A stretch of 64,000 nucleotides of DNA from assembly GCA_947247005.1 (NCBI GenBank), contig OX365948.1, positions 57,821,401 through 57,885,400 of the forward strand, given 5' to 3'. Made by a program: the position numbers and the translations under genes. The DNA comes from Spisula solida. Its lineage: Eukaryota; Mollusca; Bivalvia; Venerida; Mactridae. A model generated the notes under the pieces. It was not told the origin of the DNA. It worked only from the letters and a program-made list of their open reading frames with translations, and searched no databases. Shown here in pieces: positions 1-10,870 of this stretch. How positions within the stretch are numbered: position 1 is the first letter of the stretch; each line of letters opens with the position of its first letter.

Positions 1-10
1 ACATGATAAA

Positions 11-95
11 TCTGAGTTCCGCCGGAGCGTTACATCGGTTTTCAGTTCTGTCAAAGCCAAATGAAAATAGAACAGTTCTCTCACGGAACTGAGAA
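11..95. repeat. foldback/dispersed repeat, copy 1
   Basis: The ends form an imperfect inverted repeat: TCTGAGTTCCG at the left and CGGAACTGAGA at the right. The interior contains TTACATCGGTTTTCAG. The same layout recurs at 7651-7726, directly after the 32-bp array, with TTACATCAGTTTTCAG and the same right end. I infer a small non-autonomous element; no target duplication is visible because the left flank is near the window edge. Confidence 0.5.
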
Positions 96-568
96 TCTTT
101 GTATCGGGATTCATACCGTGTTACTATCTTCGTACAATTTTACTTCTGTCTGGACAGCTAGTCTATTATACATTTTGTAAAGTTTGGAGATTTTATCCTG
201 ATTCTCAATCTTCTTAAGGTAAGTATCAGGTCAATATCTCAAAACAGAAGTGACTAACCTCTTCTGAAGCTCTTGCCCATATGGATTTCCGTTGGCGAGG
301 ATAAATAAAAGCAAATAAACCAATCTTATTGTACAGAGATTTTAACGTGATCCTCGATCAGGTCAATATCTCCATGCTATGTTATATAAAAGCCATTATT
401 CTTATCTTGTTTACGTTAAAGCCCTGATTATCTAGGATTAGATAATCTAAGAGTTCACTATAAGGCACTCAGTTAATTACATCTATCTTAGTTAATCTAC
501 ATGACAAGATAAGATTGACTTAATCTTTATCTTAATCTTTTTTTTTTTTAAGGAGATTTTATTTTACT

Positions 569-828
569 TGACATTTGGTACATGTGGGTTCAGGAAGGGG
601 CATCCTGTCTTATCCTAATCTGCTCTATGCATGCTTGCAGTCAACTTGGTAATATTCTTGTCATTTCGGTACATGTTGGTTCTGGGAGGGGCATCCTGTC
701 TTATCCTAATCTGCTCTATGCATGCTTGCAGTCAACTTGGTAATATTCTTGTCATTTCGGTACATGTTGGTTCCGGGAGGGGCATCCTGTCTTATCCTAA
801 TCTCCTCTATGCATGCTTGCAGTCAACT
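569..828. repeat. 91-bp tandem repeat, about 3 copies
   Basis: The block starting CATTT(C/G)GGTACATG and ending TGCAGTCAACT recurs with starts near 570, 661 and 752; the internal CATCCTGTCTTATCC falls at 601, 692 and 783, a period of exactly 91. The copies are nearly identical, so the duplication is recent. An open frame of about 100 codons across it is a by-product of the repeat. Confidence 0.9.
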
Positions 829-929
829 CAGTATGCTTTGTGTACGTTGAAAGTATGTAGTAAATGTCGATCATGCTTGCATGCTGATGGGAATTATGTG
901 TTTTATAATGATACCTCTAGTGTAGTCTG

Positions 930-1920
930 TGAGTGCTTGCGATAGAATATCTTCCAGCGCTAGTGACAGTATAATATTTATGTGCATTTGGTGGTACATA
1001 CAATCTTGGAGTGCTTGTAGGTGATTTCTGTATTTTATATCTAGTTATATAAGGGGTGCAATGCACATGTTTAAGTCTGAGAGTGCTTGTGATAGAAAAT
1101 CTTCCTGTGCTTGTGATTGTGTACACAATCTCTGAGCGCTGGTACGTGATTTCGGTGTTTGATATCTAGTTACACAGTGTATAAATCAAATCACTGTATG
1201 AATTATTGGGATTACTATACAATTCAACCTGTATGACCTGTTGTGAGCAAAAGCATCTGTGATTTCCGATCATTGTATGAATTATTGGGATTTCTATACA
1301 ATTCAACCTGTATGACCTATTGTGAGCAAAAGCATCTGTGATATCCGGTTACTGTATGACTTATTGGAAGACTATACAATTTCATGTGTATGACTTAATG
1401 CAAGCAAAAGCATCTGTGATAGCCGGTCACTGTATGACTTATTGGAAGACTATACAATTCAACCTGTATGTCTTATTGAGATAACCAGAAGTTGACTTGT
1501 TTAATTATACATTGTGAGTTATAAGAGGTGCATGTGTTGCCTGCAAGTGTTCGATATGGTACAATCTTAATGTTTCATCATCTAATACTAGCTACATGAG
1601 TTCTGTATTTCATATCTTGTTATAAGAAGAGATGCACATGCACGTGTAGTCTACCAGTACTTGAGATGGTATGATCTCCAAATACTTAATATGCTGTGTG
1701 ATTTCTGTATTTCATATCTAGTTATAAGATTGAGGTGCACAATGATGCATATGTAGCACGTGCTTAAGACAGTATGATCGTAATGGTACAGTCATCAATA
1801 TTTAATATCTAGTTATAAGAGGTGCACAATAATTTTTGCACGTGAAGTACTCTTAGATTGCTGTCTTTAAGGCGGAGTGCTTATAGTTATGTAATTCCTC
1901 TATTTGATATCTAGTTATCA
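930..1920. repeat. degenerate 90-125 bp repeat
   Basis: The motif TATCTAGTTAT, usually preceded by GATTTCTGTATTT and followed by AAGAGGTGCAC, recurs near 1037, 1162, 1612, 1713, 1805 and 1906. Spacing is uneven (about 125, 101, 92, 101), so this is an old, eroded tandem series. It is interrupted at 1190-1486 by the 79-bp repeat. Confidence 0.65.
1190..1486. repeat. 79-bp tandem repeat, about 3.8 copies
   Basis: Units begin with CACTGTATGA-ATTATTGG and contain CTATACAATTCAACCTGTATG and GAGCAAAAGCATCTGTGA. Starts are at 1192, 1271, 1350 and 1428 (period 79, 79, 78). Two further diverged units of the same family lie at 3025-3165. Confidence 0.88.
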
Positions 1921-2384
1921 GCCAGGAAGGTAGGTTGGATGTATCCCATACTGTTTTGCCTGGAGGTTGATGGATCTGGGATAGCATGATAATTGCTTAT
2001 TTACTATTTGTGGAAAATCCAAACTTGATAATCGATCTGTAACTTGGAATTTAAACTTTTAAGACTTCAGAGGCTTTCTCAGGATTTCTGGATTTGTCTT
2101 AAAATGTGTGGAACTTCTAAGATCGTGTATATTGGTAAGTTGGAAATGATATTAAGTACATGTACTGTACACCAAGAAATTATTTCACACGGTTTAATTT
2201 TGCGGAGTTCGCTAATAATCAAAATTAAGTCGCCGTGAAAGTGCTGAAAACATTAATATGGACATTGCAGGAAACTTAAAAACGCCAAAATTTGTAGTCT
2301 GGAACATGTCAATGATTGGCAAAACGCGAAAGTTAGTATTTGTGAAAGTAAATTGGTTTACTGTACTTGTGTTTATGTTGTCTA

Positions 2385-2565
2385 CAATTTGTGTGTTAAG
2401 AAAATGTTGTTTATTTGAATGTAATTTTTCACCACATGCTGTCTCATCCTATGCAGCCCTGCAGTCACCCATCACTAAATTGAGGAATCAAGACTTAATT
2501 AATTTCTGTACAATCGGATAAAAAACTCGTGTTTTGTTTTCATGTCTTGAGAATGAATAAAATGC
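2385..2565. repeat. local segmental duplication, copy 1
   Basis: This stretch (GTGTTAAG, GAATGTAATTTTTCACCACATG, GCAGTC, AAATTGAGGAATC, GATAAAAAACT) is repeated with small indels at 3240-3420. Both copies lie downstream of 79-bp-family units, so one duplication event probably covered both parts. Indels break every frame between copies, which argues against the open frame at 2258-2521 being a gene. Confidence 0.75.
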
Positions 2566-2690
2566 AATACCGCAGTAAAAGCAATATTGATATGAGTAGA
2601 ACCTGCAGTATTCTGATGAAAATCATGTTATTGACATGTTTAATGGAAATGAAATGTTGCCGATAGATATATTAATGTACAGTATATATA

Positions 2691-2874
2691 TACAGCCCCA
2701 GTTATAATAGAACAACGCCCCTGTGGGAGCTGCAATATTGGCCGTTGTATAGAGATTGTTGCTCTACAGAGGTTAAATTTATAGTAAATATTAGCTTACG
2801 GAAATTTTGAAGGTCTTGTTATAGAGAGGTTGTTGCTTCAAAGAGGGCCGCTCTGGAGAGGTTGAACTTTGTAT
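2691..2874. mobile_element. pogo-like MITE family, copy 1 (eroded)
   Basis: It shares the whole body with copies at 9893-10113 and 40081-40261: an internal GTTGTTGCTCTACAGAGGTTAAATT-type block, then GGAAATTTTGAAGGT, then GAGAGGTTGTTGCT. The terminal inverted repeats are decayed here (left TACAGCCCC, right AGGTTGAACTTTGTA). The cleanest copy is at 40081. No coding capacity. Confidence 0.7.
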
Positions 2875-3024
2875 GTTACTTTATATGCTATACTTTTTTG
2901 GTGTCCTAGATATAAAGACATTTGAATAGTTATAAATTTCAAGCGGAAGAGGTATGCTTAGTGTCTTGGGTTTTAAACTAAATTCTAATTTTGCTGAATA
3001 CTGTTTTACTAATGTGACTTATAT

Positions 3025-3420
3025 GCCAATTACTGTATGACTTATTGGGAGACTATACAACTAAACTTATATGACTTATTGAGAGCAAATCACCTGTAAT
3101 TTTCGGTCACTGTATGACTGATTGGAGACTATAAAATTCAATGTGTATGACTTATTGCGATAATTGGATAAACTGTAAAATGTGTACCTTTACATAAATT
3201 CTGTGCAAGTAGCTTTAAAGATTTGCATCAATAAATTTACTAAGTTTGTGTTAAGAACATAATTATTGTTTTTTTGAATGTAATTTTTCACCACATGCTG
3301 TCTCATCATTATGCAAGCCCTGCAGTCTCCCATTTAACTAAATTGAGGAATCGAGACTTAATTAATTACTGCACAATCAGATAAAAAACTTGTGTTTTGT
3401 TTTCTATCCTTGAGATTGAA
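3025..3420. repeat. local segmental duplication, copy 2
   Basis: Two units of the 79-bp repeat (TTACTGTATGACTTATTGGGAG at 3029, then GTCACTGTATGACTG at 3107) are followed at 3240-3420 by the same block as 2385-2565. Diverged by substitutions and short indels. Confidence 0.7.
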
Positions 3421-3919
3421 GTCACTGACTCTTGAAACAAGTACTGTGTTTATATTTAAATGTCATGTCAGATCTTCAAATTGTGAAAAACGATTGTGAA
3501 CTCCGTAATTCTTAAAGGTGACCTTGACTTGAAGGCCATGTCTAACATACTGCATAACATTGTATTATTCCTCGGCACAAACTTATCGTGACATGGCATT
3601 AATAATACATCAAGATTAGTAAAAATATTTTTTAAACTCATGTTTTATCAGCGTGTGAAAATTTTAACCTTTTCATTAAAAAGCACTTCTCAAGCGTACT
3701 TCAAACATAATTACTGAATCTTCTATATTCTTCTATTCAGTCTACTATGCCAGCTATATCAATACTAAACTTTCTATTTTAAGAAGATCTAAATACAACT
3801 TGGTTTGGCAGATGTGCTTAAAAGAATATCATTTCAAACGAAGGTTAAAATTTGAATGTTGATGTAGTCATCATAGTTTATTTGAACAATTTGGATATTT
3901 TCTTCTTCCTCCCTCCTCT

Positions 3920-4225
3920 GTGTGTATGTATATTTTTGTATTTAATGATCATTTTTATGCCCTGTCTGTTCATTTGTCTGTTGCATTGAAAATGTTAACC
4001 AAAACTTTCAAGTTGTTGAAACTCAAATATTTTCATAGTCCTTCAAGACATTGTTTTCAGACTTGGCATACATCATAAATACCATTGTCAACCCCATGTA
4101 ACTCTATCCAACATTTCTACAGAATTATGGCTCCTGATTGACTTTGCTTATTATGGACAAGGCTTTTACTGGGGCAAATTAAGCGTTTCCTGATGCGGTC
4201 TTGTTTTGCATATGTTTGAGATGCC
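3920..4225 (+). mobile_element. dispersed repeat family with CTTGTT end, copy 1
   Basis: It aligns with 42365-42675 over about 270 bases: CTGTCTGTT, a GTTAACCAAAACTTTCAAGTT-type block, GAAACTCAAATATTT, CATTGTCAACC and TTATGGAC. It ends in GGTCTTGTTTT. The 5 prime end is truncated compared with the second copy, which keeps the T-run and hairpin. Non-coding. Confidence 0.6.
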
Positions 4226-5067
4226 TTCATTTATGCTTTAATAATAATTTTCTAATTTGTGGTCAGGGATACATTGAGTTTATGCTGGATGGAAGAATGT
4301 CGCAAAGTTTGTCCGTTCTTGTTTTCCTTAACCAAATTGGTCCGATTTAAATGAAACTTCGCATGAATACACGATACCAAGCCTTAGTTAAGTTGTGCAT
4401 ATTGTCAGTAATTTAAGATCCAATAGTTTTTGTCACAGTTATGGCCCCTAGCTAGTGGGTGACATACATGTTTGCATATTATAGCATAGAGAAGTGTTTA
4501 CGTCTCCCATTGAACAACATAATTACCTGAACGATATAATTACCTGAGTTAACCTATTTAACGGGAGCTTGATAGAGGCATTCACTCATTATATTGTCAC
4601 TATTGTGGTTTCATGTTTTCTATATATGCTACATTTTTTACTTTGGCATACATTTATTCTGGCACTGTACAATATTGGAGTGATGCCATATATATGACAC
4701 ACTGTACTATGTTGTATGTGTGTGCTGTACGTGTGCTGGCTATATATTCGGTTTATTGTCGAGTCTTGAGGTGCAAACATAGCGAGATTATAACATTTTA
4801 GCATAAATTTTTTTTAAAAAAAATAAAGCAATTAAAAAATTCATATGATTGTATTTCCTTATGAAGGCATAGTATAATGCCGAAACATTGAGAATACTAG
4901 ATTAATTAATTTCAACGCGTGTTGTTGTTGATATTTATCTTTATTTAACGTTTAAGCATGCAATATATTCCCATATAGCATAAATGTAAGATATTACTAG
5001 AGAAATCAGCCAATTGTGCATGTTTATAGGGAAACTGTTCGTTTTAGTTTAAACTGGTGTAGTAACG

Positions 5068-5470
5068 TACATGGGACTACTTGAGGTAAAGTGTGTACCT
5101 AAAGTGAGAACCTACAGTGCGGGAGGGTCTGGGATTTATTATCCCAGGCCGTGTCATACCGAAATAAAAATGGTGAACAACATGTGCCTAGCTAGGCAAT
5201 CGGCCAGCATATCAGGGCAATCTGGCCCTAATCCCTCTCTCCCTCTCTCCCTCTCTCCCTCTCTCCCTCTCTCCCTCTCTCTCTCTCCCTCTCTCCCTCT
5301 CTCCCTCATTCCCTCTCTCCCTCTCTCCCTCACACTCATTTCTCTTTCCCACACCCTCTCTCACACCCATGAAGTTGTAACAATGTATAACATCAGAAAT
5401 GAGGTGTTAAGAGTTGAGTTTTAAGAACTGGTTTCTAAATCTACCTAAAATAATTCTGTATTAACTATAA
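5068..5470 (+). mobile_element. tRNA-derived SINE family A, copy 1 with CT microsatellite
   Basis: A tRNA-like head (GTAAAGTG, then GTGCGGGAGGGTCTGGG and a degenerate B-box, then GCCGTGTCATACC) is followed by AAAATGGT. Then comes a long (CCCTCTCT)n run, and then the family tail at about 5370-5425 (GTATAACATCAGAAATGAGG). The same head and tail recur at 30303-30610 and, on the other strand, at 58020-58275. Open frames on both strands here come from the CT run. Confidence 0.72.
5232..5345. repeat. CT-rich microsatellite (CCCTCTCT)n
   Basis: About 110 bases of CCCTCTCT units with a few CTCATT interruptions, lying inside a family A SINE between head and tail. Confidence 0.95.
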
Positions 5471-5499
5471 CTAATATTTTATGCACTATAATCCGACTC

Positions 5500-5655
5500 T
5501 TATCAGAGCCTAAGGGTAAAGCGTCCGCTTCCAATGTGAGAGGTCTGGGGTTTTATCCCCCGCCGTGACATACCCAAGTCTTTGAAAATGATACTGGTAT
5601 ATCTCCCTTGCTTGATGCTCCGTGTAGTTAGTTAAACTGGCACTGTATTTGTCGA
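5500..5655 (+). mobile_element. SINE family A, head only (copy 2)
   Basis: AGCCTAAGGGTAAAGCGTCCGC is an A-box region, followed by GAGGTCTGGGGTTTTATCCCC (eroded B-box), GCCGTGACATACC and CTCCCTTGCTTGATGCTC. This matches the head of the 30303 copy. The tail is missing, so the copy is 3 prime truncated. Confidence 0.7.
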
Positions 5656-6214
5656 TGACACAATAATAACAACGATACAAATCGTAAATGAAAAATAATC
5701 GGACAATTTGTATGGGTATGATGTTTGCTGAGTAAATTTACATTCTGAGACAAAATGATTATATTGCGCTCTATTAGTCTTCGTAATGTTTGCTTTTAGT
5801 CGTGTCTACGAGTCTACGAGTCTTTAATCTTCATAGAAAGTGTTTCCATGGATTTTATAATAGTGGAAAACATGACACGTTATCTGTCAATTCCTCGGAG
5901 ATCACTCGTCATGAATGATTCGATCTATCTCGCTGAAATGGAAACCAATTTTGAGTCACATTGTATCAATACTTGGATTTGTTGCCGGCGAAAAGATGTT
6001 CAAGTGAATAATTATATATATTGATAATTGATATTGATGAACAGATCTGTAATGAATGAGACTAATATATTATTATACATCTTAAACAATTCCCTTGCGG
6101 ATAAACAAAATTTCATTCTAAGAGAACTTGAAATTTATAATTTTTCTTTTCGATAAAAGTAAACATTTCTCGTATTTACATACCACAGTAGTAATCTCGA
6201 TCCAAAGCTTTATA

Positions 6215-7663
6215 GTTCCATCAGAGAATTATACATAATAACTGAGTTTCCATCAGAGAATTATACATTATAACTGAGTTTCCATCAGAGAATTATACAT
6301 TATAACTGAGTTTCCATCAGAGAATTATACATTATAACTGAGTTTCCATCAGAGAATTATACATTATAACTGAGTTTCCATCAGAGAATTATACATCAGA
6401 GAATTATACATAATAACTGAGTTTCCATCAGAGAATTATACATAATAACTGAGTTTCCATCAGAGAATTATACATTATAACTGAGTTTCCATCAGAGAAT
6501 TATACATTATAACTGAGCTTCCATCAGAGAATTATACATCAGAGAATTATACATAATAACTGAGTTTCCATCAGAGAATTATACATCATAACTGACTTTC
6601 CATCAGAGAATTATACATTATAACTGAGTTTCCATCAGAGAATTATACATCAGAGAATTATACATAATAACTGAGTTTCCATCAGAGAATTATACATCAT
6701 AACTGACTTTCCATCAGAGAATTATACATTATAACTGAGTTTCCATCAGAGAATTATACATCAGAGAATTATACATAATAACTGAGTTTCCATCAGAGAA
6801 TTATACATAATAACTGAGTTTCCATCAGAGAATTATACATCATAACTGAGTTTCCATCAGAGAATTATACATCAGAGAATTATACATAATAACTGGGTTT
6901 CCATCAGAGAATTATACATAATAACTGAGTTTCCATCAGAGAATTATACATAATAACTGAGTTTCCATCAGAGAATTATACATAATAACTGAGTTTCCAT
7001 CAGAGAATTATACATCATAACTGAGTTTCCATCAGAGAATTATACATAATAACTGAGTTTCCATCAGAGAATTATACATCATAACTGAGTTTCCATCAGA
7101 GAATTATACATCAGAGAATTATACATAATAACTGGGTTTCCATCAGAGAATTATACATAATAACTGGGTTTCCATCAGAGAATTATACATTATAACTGAG
7201 TTTCCATCAGAGAATTATACATAATAACTGGGTTTCCATCAGAGAATTATACATAATAACTGAGTTTCCATCAGAGAATTATACATTATAACTGAGTTTC
7301 CATCAGAGAATTATACATCAGAGAATTATACATAATAACTGAGTTTCCATCAGAGAATTATACATCAGAGAATTATACATAATAACTGAGTTTCCATCAG
7401 AGAATTATACATCAGAGAATTATACATAATAACTGAGTTTCCATCAGAGAATTACATTATAACTGAGTTGCCATCAGAGAATTACATTATAACTGAGTTT
7501 CCATCAGAGAATTATACATAATAACTGAGTTTCCATCAGAGAATTATACATAATAACTGAGTTTCCATCAGAGAATTATACATAATAACTGAGTTTCCAT
7601 CAGAGAATTACATTATAACTGAGTTTCCATCAGAGAATTATACATAATAACTGAGTTTCCATC
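6215..7663. repeat. 32-bp satellite-like array, about 45 units
   Basis: The unit is TTTCCATCAGAGAATTATAC followed by ATTATAACTGAG (32 bp). Variants are ATAATAACTG, CATAACTGAC and a hybrid unit in which ATCAGAGAATTATAC is doubled. The hybrid recurs many times, so unequal exchange of multi-unit blocks is likely. The right edge runs directly into the foldback repeat at 7651-7726. No coding potential. Confidence 0.97.
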
Positions 7664-7726
7664 CAAGCATTACATCAGTTTTCAGTTTTTCTTCAAAACA
7701 GAACAACTCTCTGACGGAACTGAGAA
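7651..7726. repeat. foldback/dispersed repeat, copy 2
   Basis: CTGAGTTTCC at the left and GACGGAACTGAGAA at the right, with TTACATCAGTTTTCAG inside; homologous to 11-95. The left end, GAGTTTCCATC, is also the start of the 32-bp unit, so the array may have grown from this element's end. Confidence 0.5.
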
Positions 7727-7759
7727 GGGATGTTACAATCCATGTAATGGGTACACAGG

Positions 7760-7818
7760 TACACTGCCCTCCAAAAGTTCCTATGAGGAGTGTGAAGGAA
7801 CTTTTGAAGGGCAGTGTA
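7760..7818. mobile_element. short hairpin MITE, TA-flanked (CACTGCCC ends)
   Basis: CACTGCCCTCCAAAAGTTCC at 7762-7781 is matched by its reverse complement at 7797-7816 with one mismatch; the loop is 15 bases. TA dinucleotides flank both ends, as for Tc1/mariner-type target duplications. The ends resemble those of the larger element at 62038-62460. I infer a deletion derivative consisting of little more than the two terminal repeats. Confidence 0.75.
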
Positions 7819-7826
7819 TATGGTAG

Positions 7827-8890
7827 TTTGTGTCTAATCCTTTACCAAACTTGGTCACATCAATTTATGGGCTTCAAATATATTGACCAAGTAAAATTAA
7901 TACCTGCCAGGCGAGAGTCTTAAATGTTCTGGGGTACTTAATGAAATATTTTTTCTTTCAAACTGTGACTGTTCTAACTACTCCTGTGGCAATTAGACTT
8001 GATCAAACCTTGTATAGCATTGTATTTTGCTATGAAATGACTGTCAAGTATTCTAACATACTGTAATCAGATAGTTACAGCCCTTGACATGTCAAATATG
8101 CCACATTTTGAAAATGTTAAACATTTTAGCAACTTCATTAGTAATTAGTCACTGCAATATATTATAATCCTTATATCACATTTTGACAAGACTTTGTATG
8201 ACATTTAGATTTTCAAGGTCAAGTGTGTCATTGCGGACCAAGTCGAGTCAGTCTGGCCGGAGTTCAAGGGCAAAGTGATCAATAAAATGTCATATTTGAT
8301 ATAATTCAATTCAACAGGCTCTTAGACTGTCATAACTTCAATTACAATCCTCGACTCATATTTATACAGAAGTCCAGTAAGTCTTGTGTAAGTATATATA
8401 CCTATATGACATTTTATTTGATCAAGATCAAGTTTGACTTCTGGCCAAATGAAATCAGACGGATTCAAGGGAGTTATGTGCCCTTGATGTCACATCAAGA
8501 AGTTGTATATTCTAGTGACATGTTGACTGTAGTAGTGATGTGACACAGGGGATCATTTATCACATCATCTCTTCATGTGATATATAACAAATTATCTAGA
8601 CCTGTGTATACAATGTGATCATACCATGTGGTATGTGATGCATTTTTTTGGCTAAGAACGCAAGTAAAAATCTGTAAACAAAAAGTTAAAAAACAACCGT
8701 AATTATTTTATTCTTCGACCAATTTTAATGAAACATCTTCGAGGCTGAGAGAACCCAATAACGAGTATGTTCCAAGCAACTTTATATGTTTCAACAAAAG
8801 GTTAGAAATTGAGCCTGTTTCTGACAAAAACTCACAGTGACCTTAATTGCACAAACATGAAATATCTCAAATATATACAAGGAAGGTGGT
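7827..8890. other. non-coding stretch
   Basis: AT-rich sequence with phrases such as CAAGGTCAAGTGTG and GATCAAGATCAAG that resemble eroded interspersed repeats. No exon or structured element could be supported here. Confidence 0.5.
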
Positions 8891-8895
8891 ACAAA

Positions 8896-9096
8896 TATAG
8901 TCCAGTTAGGATATTGTGACAGTGGCATTGCAGTTTATGTGTACGCAAAAAATTACAACCATTGTCTAAACAGGTGGAGCGAAGTTTAGTATGTTTATTT
9001 AGCTGTTTGTTCAGTATAAGCCTTGATATTTGGTTTTACACCGTTATAGTGGACTCCACCGCTGTGTCACTGGATTTTTATCCTGACTGGACTATA
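8896..9096. mobile_element. TA-flanked MITE (TAGTCCAGT ends), copy 1
   Basis: Left end TATAGTCCAGTTAGGATA and right end TCCTGACTGGACTATA form terminal inverted repeats of about 16 bp flanked by TA. The body aligns with 31820-32034 throughout (GTGACAGTG, AAACAGGTGGAGCGAAGTTTA, TTATAGTGGACTC). The small open frame inside is not conserved between copies. Confidence 0.85.
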
Positions 9097-9350
9097 CAAA
9101 TAGTTCTGATGACTTTGACTGTATGTAAGGATTATTACAATATAATTGTGTACAATTAATTAGTTAGCCATAATTTGACATTTTGCATTAGAACTAATTG
9201 ATATTTAATTGGTACAAGTTTACACCTTAGTTACCGTAATTGTGTATGATACAATTAGTTTATGTAACACTAGAATGTCAGTGTTGTTTATGACTAAATT
9301 TGTTTAAACTGTGTCAAATTTGATATTAACAAAAAACTAACAAACACACT

Positions 9351-9664
9351 TTTAGGTGGCTGATATGCGCCATGTCAGGTTAAAAATGTTTGCCTCAGCA
9401 ATCTGAAAATGCAAAAACACGAAGATATGTCAAAGTTGACTTGATTTGACATTATTGCCATGAAAAAGCAAAGATATACGACATATGCGTAAACATGACA
9501 CATTTTTCATGTGATATTGTCGTCCTTTTTTGTTGCATTTTCGCTTTTTCGCCACAACAATGCGAAAATGCAAAATGTTTGAATTTTTCGTAGTTTGGCC
9601 TCTTCACATTGTTGCTGCGAAAAAAGCGAAAAATACAACATAGAAAAGATCAGCCACCATAAAC
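9351..9664. mobile_element. MITE with GGTGGCTGAT inverted ends
   Basis: TTAGGTGGCTGATAT at 9353 and AGATCAGCCACCATAA near 9648-9663 are inverted repeats. The interior has several inverted runs built from GCGAAAATGCAAAA and CATTTTCGCTTTTTCGC. About 310 bp and no open frame. Superfamily undetermined because the target duplication is not clear. Confidence 0.75.
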
Positions 9665-9830
9665 TTAAAAGGTAACATATATGTAATGGTACAATGTAAT
9701 ACTTATATAATTACATTTTATGTAGAATATCTACATATATTATGACTATATCATTTGGCAATTAATGTCTATTGTATGTAGAATACATGATTTGTTGCTT
9801 TTCCTCTTTTTCCGCGCAAACATTACTTAC

Positions 9831-9872
9831 CTTCAACTGTTGGTGAATAGCACTGGTGTATATTTCTGAGAG
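9831..9872 (-). CDS. weak candidate exon (minus strand)
   Basis: On the minus strand a 42-base segment, open in frame and giving 14 residues with phase 0 at both ends, is followed by a strong donor (GTAAGTAATG) and preceded by TTGTATAG with a modest pyrimidine tract. No neighbouring exon with a matching phase was found, and a segment this short could pass by chance. Recorded only because its donor is as good as those of the exons at 23-63 kb. Confidence 0.2.
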
Positions 9873-9892
9873 CTATACAACTAGGATGGATA

Positions 9893-10113
9893 TACAGTAC
9901 AACCTCTGAAGAACAAAACCCTTTCAATGTTTAGAGGTTGCTGCTCTACAGAGGTTGAATTTATAGCAAATATTGGCTTTATAGGGAAATATTTTAGGTG
10001 TTGTTATAGAGAGGTCGCTGCTCTACAGAGGTTAAATTTATAGCAAATGTTATAGGGAAATTTTGAAGGTGTTGTTATAGAGAGGTTGTTGCTGTGCAGA
10101 GGGTCGCATAGCA
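9893..10113. mobile_element. pogo-like MITE family, copy 2
   Basis: It starts TA-CAGTACAACCTCTG and carries the family body twice in part: GCTGCTCTACAGAGGTT appears at about 9950 and again at 10016, so an internal block of about 75 bp is duplicated. The right end is eroded (GCACTGCATGTA). Compare 40081-40261. Confidence 0.72.
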
Positions 10114-10379
10114 CTGCATGTAGTTTTCTATTGTTGTTGGCTATAATATGCGTTTGTTATCGTTGGGCAGAAGTTTACATCAACATGTCGATTTCTATAT
10201 ATATTTATTGAATGAAAACAATCTTGACATAACAACTAAAGAAGGTAAAAGTCACAAATACAGATTTTGATGTCTTGGATGACCACCATGTAGTCTGATT
10301 TTTCTGCTAGCAGTCACAGAAGAGACTCGGAAGCATTGCTGAATGAATAGACTTGTTGAATTTTACTGTCTGAACTCAA

Positions 10380-10870
10380 AGTGGTATCACGTCTCCGGAG
10401 TAGCCCGATGTAACGTCATAACGTCACTTCAAATTGACAAACGCTCTGGCAACCTGCATTTTACGACTGACAACCAATAAAGTTACATTTAACTAAACAC
10501 TCGAAGACATTCATATGTTGTTAATCAATCCTGCAGTGATGTTTTGGGTAATTATTCTGACTTGTCGTCAGAAAATGCCACACTGCACCATACCGACGTC
10601 ACGTCATCTTTTTTCTGACATAGTCGGACGTATAACGGTGATATTAAAATTGATTTTTATTCGTGATTCATATGTGGCGAGTCTTTGGGCATAGTTCCCA
10701 AGTGTTTGGAACAAATTCCGGGGATGTGTAACTGCACAGAGGCAGAAAAACACAAAATGCACGTGCGTCTTACAACAGCGAAACCACGTGACATACGGCC
10801 AGTTTGTGACATGGAGTAGTTTGTTTGCTGCATACAAAGATCACTTGAGAAATTTCGTTGCGTCACTGTT
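10380..10870. promoter_or_regulatory. CpG-rich patch with CRE-like sites and E-boxes
   Basis: In otherwise CpG-poor DNA this stretch has paired CRE-like half sites at 10411-10427 (AACGTCATAACGTCAC) and 10595-10607 (GACGTCACGTCAT), and two CACGTG E-boxes at 10760-10765 and 10785-10790. I infer a possible promoter or enhancer. Direction is unknown, and no first exon could be shown on either side. Overlapping minus-strand open frames of about 70 codons share no splice support and are not called. Confidence 0.35.

Noticed and set aside
158..218. Exon-like segment on the plus strand with a good acceptor (TTTACTTCTGTCTGGACAG) and a perfect donor (AAG-GTAAGTATC)
   Set aside because: All three frames contain a stop, so it is not a coding exon; a 5 prime UTR exon cannot be shown without transcripts.
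2071..2134. Plus-strand segment between GACTTCAG and ATTG-GTAAGT, open for 21 codons
   Set aside because: No partner exon with matching phase, and it lies next to duplicated non-coding DNA.
8962..9159. 65-codon open frame
   Set aside because: Inside the TAGTCCAGT MITE; the homologous copy at 31820 does not keep the frame.
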